Assembly (NCBI GenBank): GCA_903872075.1
Contig: CAIQJF010000005.1
Location: 1 to 64,000, forward strand
Reading direction: 5' to 3'
Origin: an uncultured Caulobacteraceae bacterium
Lineage (GTDB): Bacteria > Pseudomonadota > Alphaproteobacteria > Caulobacterales > Caulobacteraceae
Length of the DNA stretch: 64,000 nt
The notes under the pieces were generated by a model, which had not been told where the DNA came from, ran no database searches, and saw only the letters and a program-made list of their open reading frames with translations. A program made the position numbers and the translations under genes. Position 1 is the first letter of the stretch. Each line of letters starts with the position of its first letter. Shown one piece after another: positions 58,891 through 64,000 of this stretch.

Positions 58891-59058
58891 GGCGGCGGAC
58901 GCTCCGGGGTGAGGGTCCGGGGAAGAGCGGCGCCCGCTCCGCTTGTCAAGTCACGCTTCCCCAAGGTGAGTTTGCGCAAATCTTGATCAAGTCGTGCGCG
59001 CTCGTTAGGCACGCTTTGCGGCGCCGGACTTCAGAGCGCGAACACGGGGAAACCGAGC

Positions 59059-60282
59059 ATGGGGCCGACGGCCATCAATTCCGGCGACACGGCCTGGGTG
59101 CTCAGCGCCACGGCCCTGGTGCTGTTCATGACCCTGCCCGGCCTGGCGCTGTTCTACGCCGGCCTGGTGCGGATGAAGAACGTGCTGTCGGTGATGATGC
59201 ACTGCGTGGCCGTCGCCTGCCTGGGCTCGGTGCTCTGGCTGTCGGTGGGCTACAGCCTCTCCTTCGCCGGGACCGGCCCGCTCGTAGGCGATCTGAGCAA
59301 GGCCTTCCTGCTCGGCGTGGCCCGCGACGCCCGTGTCGGATCCATTCCCGAGTCGGCCTATTTCATGTTCCAGGCCACCTTCGCGGTCATCACCCCGGCC
59401 CTCATCATCGGCGCCTATGTGGAGCGGATGAAGTTTGCCGCCGTGCTGGCCTTCAGCGGGCTGTGGCTCGTGGCGGTCTATGCTCCGGTCACCCACTGGG
59501 TGTGGGGCGGCGGCTGGCTGGCGCAGCGCCATGTGATGGACTTCGCCGGCGGCCTGGTGGTGCATGCCACCGCCGGCGCATCGGCGCTCGTGGCCGCCGT
59601 CATGGTCGGGCCTCGCGACGGCTTTCCCAAGGTGCTGCATCCGCCCCACAACCCCGGCATGACCATGATGGGGGCCGGCATGCTCTGGGTCGGCTGGTAC
59701 GGTTTCAATGGCGGCAGCGCCCTGGCCGCCAATGGCGACGCGGCCATGGCCCTGCTGGTCACCCACATGTCCGCGGCGACCGCGGGTCTGGTCTGGGCGC
59801 TGCTGGAGCGCATCCGGTTCGGGCGGTCGAGCATGGTCGGCATCGTCACCGGGGTGGTGGCGGGTCTGGCGACGATCACGCCGGCCTCGGGTTTTGTGGG
59901 CCCGCTGGGCGGGTTCGTCCTCGGCGCCTGCGGCAGCGTCGTGTGCTTCTTCGCCGTCGATGTCGTCAAACACCGCCTGAAGGTGGACGACTCCCTCGAC
60001 GTCTTCGCCGTGCACGGCGTCGGTGGCATCCTCGGCAGTCTGCTGGTCGCGGTGCTGGCCAGCTCCGCCCTGGGTGGCGCGGGCTATGCGTCCGGCGTGG
60101 ACATGACCGGTCAGGTTCTGACCCAGATCCTCGGGGTCGCGGCGGTTGTCGCCTGGTCGGTCGTCGTCAGCGCCGCCATCCTTTGGCTGGTGCGGCGGAC
60201 CCTTGGCCTGCGGGCCGGGGAGCGGGTCATCGAGGATGGTCTCGACGTCGCCGAGCACGGCGAGAGGGCCTATCCCAACTGA
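59059..60282 (+). CDS. amt: Ammonium transporter
   Basis: A 407-residue Amt protein with 11 membrane helices. The start has TLPGLALFYAGLVRMKNVLS, and the twin-His channel residues lie in GGLVVHATAG and FAVHGVGGILG. A neighbouring conserved Asp (MDFAGGLVVH) is present. No glnK gene is adjacent. No clear sigma-54 promoter is seen in the 168-base gap upstream. It converges with the acyl-CoA ligase gene with no gap. Confidence 0.95.
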   Translation: MGPTAINSGDTAWVLSATALVLFMTLPGLALFYAGLVRMKNVLSVMMHCVAVACLGSVLWLSVGYSLSFAGTGPLVGDLSKAFLLGVARDARVGSIPESAYFMFQATFAVITPALIIGAYVERMKFAAVLAFSGLWLVAVYAPVTHWVWGGGWLAQRHVMDFAGGLVVHATAGASALVAAVMVGPRDGFPKVLHPPHNPGMTMMGAGMLWVGWYGFNGGSALAANGDAAMALLVTHMSAATAGLVWALLERIRFGRSSMVGIVTGVVAGLATITPASGFVGPLGGFVLGACGSVVCFFAVDVVKHRLKVDDSLDVFAVHGVGGILGSLLVAVLASSALGGAGYASGVDMTGQVLTQILGVAAVVAWSVVVSAAILWLVRRTLGLRAGERVIEDGLDVAEHGERAYPN

Positions 60283-61953
60283 TCAGCCCGCGGGCTTGCG
60301 CAGCTCCACCCGCTGGATCTTGCCGGTGAGGGTCTTGGGCAGTTCGTCGATGACCTCGATCCGGCGAGGCACCTTGTAGCTCGCCAGCCGTTCGCGGCAG
60401 AACGCCGTGATCTCTTCCAGGGTCGCCGTCTGGCCGGGCGTGAACGAGACGAAGGCCTTCACGGTCTCGCCCCGATACGCGTCGGGCTCGCCGATCACCG
60501 CCGCCTCGCGCACCGCCGGATGGGCGATCAGCACGTCCTCGACCTCGCGCGGCCAGACCTTGAAGCCGGAGGCGCTGATCATGTCCTTCTTGCGGTCCAC
60601 CAGATAGAACCAGCCCTCTGGGTCCATGAAGCCCACGTCGCCGGAGCGCATCCAGCCGTCGTACAGCGCCTCGGCGGTCTGTTCGGGCTTGTTCCAGTAG
60701 CCGGCCATGATCTGCGGGCCGCGCATCCACACCTCGCCGATCTCGCCGGGCGGCAGGGGCTGGCCATCGTCGCCGGCGATCATCGCCTCGGTATCCTGGA
60801 TCGGAATGCCGATGGAAAGGGCGCCCGTGGCCGGGTCCACCGGCGGGCGGCGGCGGCGCGGGCCGATGTGGGTGGGACTGGTGGTTTCGGTCATGCCATA
60901 GGCGGGGAAGATCGCCTGGCCGAGCCTTTCCTCTATGGCGTCGGCCAGGGCGGGGGCGATCGGCGCCCCACCCGACATCAGGCCATCGAAGCTGGCGAAG
61001 TCGGCGGGTGAGACGCCTGGCGCGTTCATCAGGGCGTTGAAGGCGGTGATGGCCCCGCCGGTGAAGGTCGGGCGGCGCTCGCGGATGGTGTCCAACACCA
61101 GCGAGGGCTCGAACCGATAGAACAGGATCAGCGGCGCCTTGGCCGAGAAGGCTACGCCGACGTGGGCGATGATGCCGGTGATGTGGAACAGCGGGGCGAT
61201 GCCGAGAATGCTGGAGCCCGCCGGCACGGGGCCCCAGTCGCGAAAGATCTGCGAGGTGAAGGCCATGCCGGAATGCCGCAGCATGGCGCCCTTGGGCTGG
61301 CCGGTGGTGCCGGAGGTGTAGAGCAGCAGGCCCAGATCGTCCGGCGCCGGCGTGTGCGGCGGCGGCGCGCGGCCCTTGTGCGCCGCCAGGGCGGCCTGGA
61401 AGTCTGTGGTTCCGGCGGGGACCGGCCGCCGGCCGGTGAGAACCCGGGCGTCGTCGCGGCTCTGGAAGTCATGCCCGGATACCGACAGAACCGCGGCGGT
61501 CAGGCCGGCCTTCGCCAGACCCTCCAGCACCGTCGGGGCGTGATCGTCGTGGGCGACGATGACCCTGGGCGTACTGTCGGTGAATAGCTTGGCCAGTTCG
61601 TCGCGCCGGTACATGGGGTTGGCGGGGGTCGGAATGGCGCCGATCTTCCAGGCGGCCACCATGGCGATCACGAAGTGCGGCGTGTTCTGCAGGATGATGG
61701 TCACCCGGTCGCCGGCCACGGTTCCCTGGGCCGTCATCCACACGGCCAGCGCATCGCTCATGGCGTCGAGTTCGCCATAGCTGATCTCGGCGTCGAAATA
61801 GATCAGAGCGGGCGCGGCCCGGTCCGCCAGCGCCGAGCGGAACAGGCCCAGCATGTCGGCGTGTTCGCGAGTCTGGGTCGTGGGGATGCCGGGATCGTAG
61901 AGGGATAGCCAGGGTTTGCGGGCGTAGGCGTTGTCGGCCGGGGTCTGGGTCAT
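60283..61953 (-). CDS. AMP-dependent acyl-CoA synthetase
   Basis: A 556-residue ANL-family ligase that adenylates a carboxylic acid and makes its CoA thioester. The P-loop LYTSGTTGQPKGA, the YGMTETT motif, GEVWMRGPQ and the C-terminal lysine in ELPKTLTGKIQRVELRK are complete. It resembles long-chain/aryl acyl ligases, and the substrate is not visible. It is divergent from an FAD monooxygenase gene 183 bases away. Confidence 0.93.
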   Translation of the reverse strand: MTQTPADNAYARKPWLSLYDPGIPTTQTREHADMLGLFRSALADRAAPALIYFDAEISYGELDAMSDALAVWMTAQGTVAGDRVTIILQNTPHFVIAMVAAWKIGAIPTPANPMYRRDELAKLFTDSTPRVIVAHDDHAPTVLEGLAKAGLTAAVLSVSGHDFQSRDDARVLTGRRPVPAGTTDFQAALAAHKGRAPPPHTPAPDDLGLLLYTSGTTGQPKGAMLRHSGMAFTSQIFRDWGPVPAGSSILGIAPLFHITGIIAHVGVAFSAKAPLILFYRFEPSLVLDTIRERRPTFTGGAITAFNALMNAPGVSPADFASFDGLMSGGAPIAPALADAIEERLGQAIFPAYGMTETTSPTHIGPRRRRPPVDPATGALSIGIPIQDTEAMIAGDDGQPLPPGEIGEVWMRGPQIMAGYWNKPEQTAEALYDGWMRSGDVGFMDPEGWFYLVDRKKDMISASGFKVWPREVEDVLIAHPAVREAAVIGEPDAYRGETVKAFVSFTPGQTATLEEITAFCRERLASYKVPRRIEVIDELPKTLTGKIQRVELRKPAG

Positions 61954-62135
61954 AATTCCTCCGTCCGGCCCCTGGGCCGGTTGTCGCCGGCACGCTGTAG
62001 CGCCGCCGCCGGGCCTGTCAAACGGCGGCGCCGACTTTGCGTTCGGGGAGGCTTGGCCGCGCGGTCCAGGCGGGAGACAAGCGATCCCTTCGAGGCGGGA
62101 AGTCCGCCGTCGCGATGCGCGGGAGACTGAGTGCC

Positions 62136-63398
62136 ATGGACATCGTCATCGTCGGCGCCGGCATCGTTGGTCTCACCGCGGCCCTCGGCCTGCATCAGGC
62201 GGGGTTCCGGCCCGTCGTCTATGAGGCGGTGACGAAGATCGCGCCGCTGGGCGTCGGCATCAACGTCCTGCCCCACGCCGTGCGCGAACTCACCGATCTG
62301 GGCCTGTTGGACGAACTGCGCACCCTGGGAGTCGAGATCGATGAGCTGGTCTACCTCACCAAGGACGGCCGGCGGATCTGGCGGGAGCCCCGGGGCCTGG
62401 CCGCCGGCTACGCCTGGCCGCAGATCGCGATCCATCGCGGGGCGCTGCAGATGTTCCTGCTGCGTCACGTTCTGGCGCGTCTTGGGCCGGATTCGGTGCG
62501 CTTCGGCCGCGCCCTCGTCGATCTGGAGACCACGGACGCCGGCGCTGTCGCCCGTTTCGTGGACCGCGCCACCGGAGCGCCCGCCGGCGAGGTCAAGGCC
62601 GATCTGCTGCTGGCGGCCGACGGCATCCATTCGGCCGTCCGGCGGAAGTTCTATCCCGACGAGGGCATGCCGATCTGGAACGGCGTCACCCTGTGGCGAT
62701 CCACCAGCCGGTCGGGAAAGGTGCTCGGCGGCCGATCGATGCTGTGGGCGGGCCATAAGCGCCAGAAGTTCGTGGCCTATCCGATCCAATATGATGAGGC
62801 GACCGGGGAGACCCTGCTCAACTGGATCTGCGACCTGAAGGATGGCGAGGGCGCACCGCCGCCCCGTGAGGACTGGAACCAGCCGGGCCGCCGCGAGGAT
62901 TTCCTGCCCCGCTTCGCCGCCTGGCGCTGGCCGGGGATCGACGTTCCAGCCCTCGTGGGCGCGTCGAGCCAAATCTATGAGTTCCCCATGGTCGACCGCG
63001 ACCCCCTGCCGCGCTGGACCTTCGGGCGCACGACCCTGATGGGCGACGCGGCCCATCCGATGTACCCGATCGGCTCCAACGGGGCGACGCAGGGGATCAT
63101 CGACGCCCGCGCCCTGACCTTTCATCTCGCCACCGCCCCGGACGTGGGTCAGGCTCTGGCCCGCTATGAGAGCGACCGGCGGGAGGCCACCGGCCGCATC
63201 GTGCTGATGAACCGCGCCAACGGCCCCGATCAGGTCATGGAGCTGGCCGAACAGCGCGCGCCCGATCCCGGAGACGACCTCGACGCCCTGGTCCCCATGG
63301 CCGAACGCCAGGCCATCGCCGACGGCTACAAGACCATCGCCGGCTTCAACCCCGCGACCATGAACGCCGCCTCGGCCTACAGGTTGGCGGGGACCTAG
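62136..63398 (+). CDS. FAD-dependent aromatic-ring-type monooxygenase
   Basis: A 420-residue class A flavoprotein monooxygenase. The dinucleotide fold is VIVGAGIVGLTAALGLHQAG, the middle has ADGIHSAVRRKF (DG motif), and GDAAHPMYPIGSNGATQG is the second FAD motif. It resembles PhzS/salicylate hydroxylase-like enzymes. ATG 62,136 is chosen over upstream codons because it opens the FAD motif. Its substrate may be shared with the divergent acyl-CoA ligase, which is a guess. Confidence 0.92.
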   Translation: MDIVIVGAGIVGLTAALGLHQAGFRPVVYEAVTKIAPLGVGINVLPHAVRELTDLGLLDELRTLGVEIDELVYLTKDGRRIWREPRGLAAGYAWPQIAIHRGALQMFLLRHVLARLGPDSVRFGRALVDLETTDAGAVARFVDRATGAPAGEVKADLLLAADGIHSAVRRKFYPDEGMPIWNGVTLWRSTSRSGKVLGGRSMLWAGHKRQKFVAYPIQYDEATGETLLNWICDLKDGEGAPPPREDWNQPGRREDFLPRFAAWRWPGIDVPALVGASSQIYEFPMVDRDPLPRWTFGRTTLMGDAAHPMYPIGSNGATQGIIDARALTFHLATAPDVGQALARYESDRREATGRIVLMNRANGPDQVMELAEQRAPDPGDDLDALVPMAERQAIADGYKTIAGFNPATMNAASAYRLAGT

Positions 63399-63488
63399 CT
63401 GTCCCGCCGGGTTCGATGTCCGCGCAACATTCGGAGCGCGACCTCAGGGCTGGCGCGGCTAGCTGAGGAGGCAACCGGAGTTCGCCTC

Positions 63489-63917
63489 ATGCTCGCGTCA
63501 GTTTTCGCCCTCGCGGTGGCCGCAACCGCCCCTCCGCCGGTCCTCGCCGCGCAGGTCTGGTCCGCTGACAGCATCACCTGGACCGAGACCCGGCCCGGCG
63601 GCGCGCAAAGGGCGGTTCTGGAAGACGATCTGAACGCTCCCGGCGTGGTGACCTATGCCTTCCGCATGTCCGACGGCCAATGGTTCGCGCCGCACACCCA
63701 CGACACCACTGCCCGGGTGTTCGTGTTGAAGGGCGTGCTTCTGCTCGGCCAGGACGCCTCGGGTGACCATCGCAAGATCGTGCGTGTGACGGCGGGCGAG
63801 GTCGTCCTGGTGCCGGGCGGCATGGCGCACTACGAGGGCGCGGAAGGCGAAACCGTGATCGTGGGTGTCGCGCTCGGTCCATGGACCACGCACTTCATCG
63901 ACACCCCGCCACGCTAA
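63489..63917 (+). CDS. Exported cupin-domain protein
   Basis: A 142-residue protein with a signal peptide (1-24, ending VLAAQV) and a single cupin. The metal-binding motif is APHTHDTTARVFVLKG, and the second part is GEVVLVPGGMAHYEG. Such periplasmic cupins are often of unknown role. It lies 90 bases after the monooxygenase and may be cotranscribed. Confidence 0.85.
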   Translation: MLASVFALAVAATAPPPVLAAQVWSADSITWTETRPGGAQRAVLEDDLNAPGVVTYAFRMSDGQWFAPHTHDTTARVFVLKGVLLLGQDASGDHRKIVRVTAGEVVLVPGGMAHYEGAEGETVIVGVALGPWTTHFIDTPPR

Positions 63918-63932
63918 GACACTCGCGCTCGG

Positions 63933-64000
63933 TCAGGTCAGGCGGTCCAGTCTCAGCCTCTGGCGGGGATCCGTCAGGTGGCGGAGCGAGAGTTCGGCCA
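63933..64000 (-). CDS. 3' end of an unidentified gene (partial)
   Basis: A minus-strand frame enters from the window edge and ends at a TGA (63,935-63,933). The visible tail reads AELSLRHLTDPRQRLRLDRL, plausible basic protein text but with too little sequence for a family. It converges with the cupin gene and is separated by 15 bases. Confidence 0.35.
   Translation of the reverse strand, partial: AELSLRHLTDPRQRLRLDRLT

Noticed and set aside
58980-59040. Possible sigma-54 promoter AGGCACGCTTTGC before amt
   Set aside because: The spacing between GGCAC and TTGC is three bases, not five, so it does not match the consensus.

Overview
This is high-GC DNA from an alphaproteobacterium, most likely a member of the Caulobacteraceae (Phenylobacterium or Caulobacter type). 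That placement is an inference from several signs: the P-protein of the glycine cleavage system is split into two genes, a small SRP RNA lies directly upstream of dnaX-ybaB, the DnaX lacks most zinc-finger cysteines, and there are PEPxxWA-CTERM proteins, an ArgRS-linked exported protein and many ATGA-overlapping operons. No phage, plasmid, IS element or CRISPR array is visible.

Positions 1-22,000 are mainly housekeeping. They hold a lipoprotein gene with an apparent N-terminal frameshift, rnhA-thrB, an exported protein with argS, a PhyH-type dioxygenase, a tandem glycine riboswitch driving gcvT-gcvH-gcvPA-gcvPB, ybaB-dnaX-ffs, nudC, pheA-kdsB, a membrane-anchored cytochrome c with a thioredoxin-like protein, two lipid-linked glycosyltransferases and an HMG-CoA lyase. 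A tRNA-Ser(CGA) lies at 22,049.

Positions 22,300-31,100 form an envelope-sugar island: a Sel1-repeat protein, a glycosyltransferase, hldE, an AGE-family epimerase, galE, a methyltransferase and the 3' end of a TolC-type outer-membrane channel. Both edges look damaged. At about 24,610 (Sel1 against glycosyltransferase) and about 30,680 (methyltransferase against TolC) two divergent genes abut and both lack their 5' parts. This fits deletion, or assembly collapse, of the DNA between divergent genes, perhaps a type I secretion or S-layer export locus.

Positions 31,100-50,300 are accessory metabolism. They include a PLP enzyme with a permease and an esterase; a VOC-bicupin fusion with an acyl-CoA dehydrogenase, an SDR and an MFS transporter; a quinone oxidoreductase beside a TetR gene carrying a one-base frameshift; a ferritin-like protein with a hydrolase; two convergent PEP-CTERM proteins sharing a terminator; a phosphonate pair (phnX with an FAD oxidoreductase); and a dicarboxylate/amino-acid symporter.

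Positions 50,300-64,000 hold a seven-gene run on the minus strand: Old Yellow Enzyme, phosphotriesterase-family hydrolase, CoxG-like protein, the three subunits of a molybdenum hydroxylase with the AYRGAGR (not CO-dehydrogenase form I) motif, and an exported amidohydrolase lacking the usual HxH. It is followed by amt, an acyl-CoA ligase, an FAD monooxygenase and a cupin. This run is the best candidate in the window for an uncharacterised catabolic pathway, perhaps for an N-heterocycle or cyclic amide; the substrate cannot be told from sequence.
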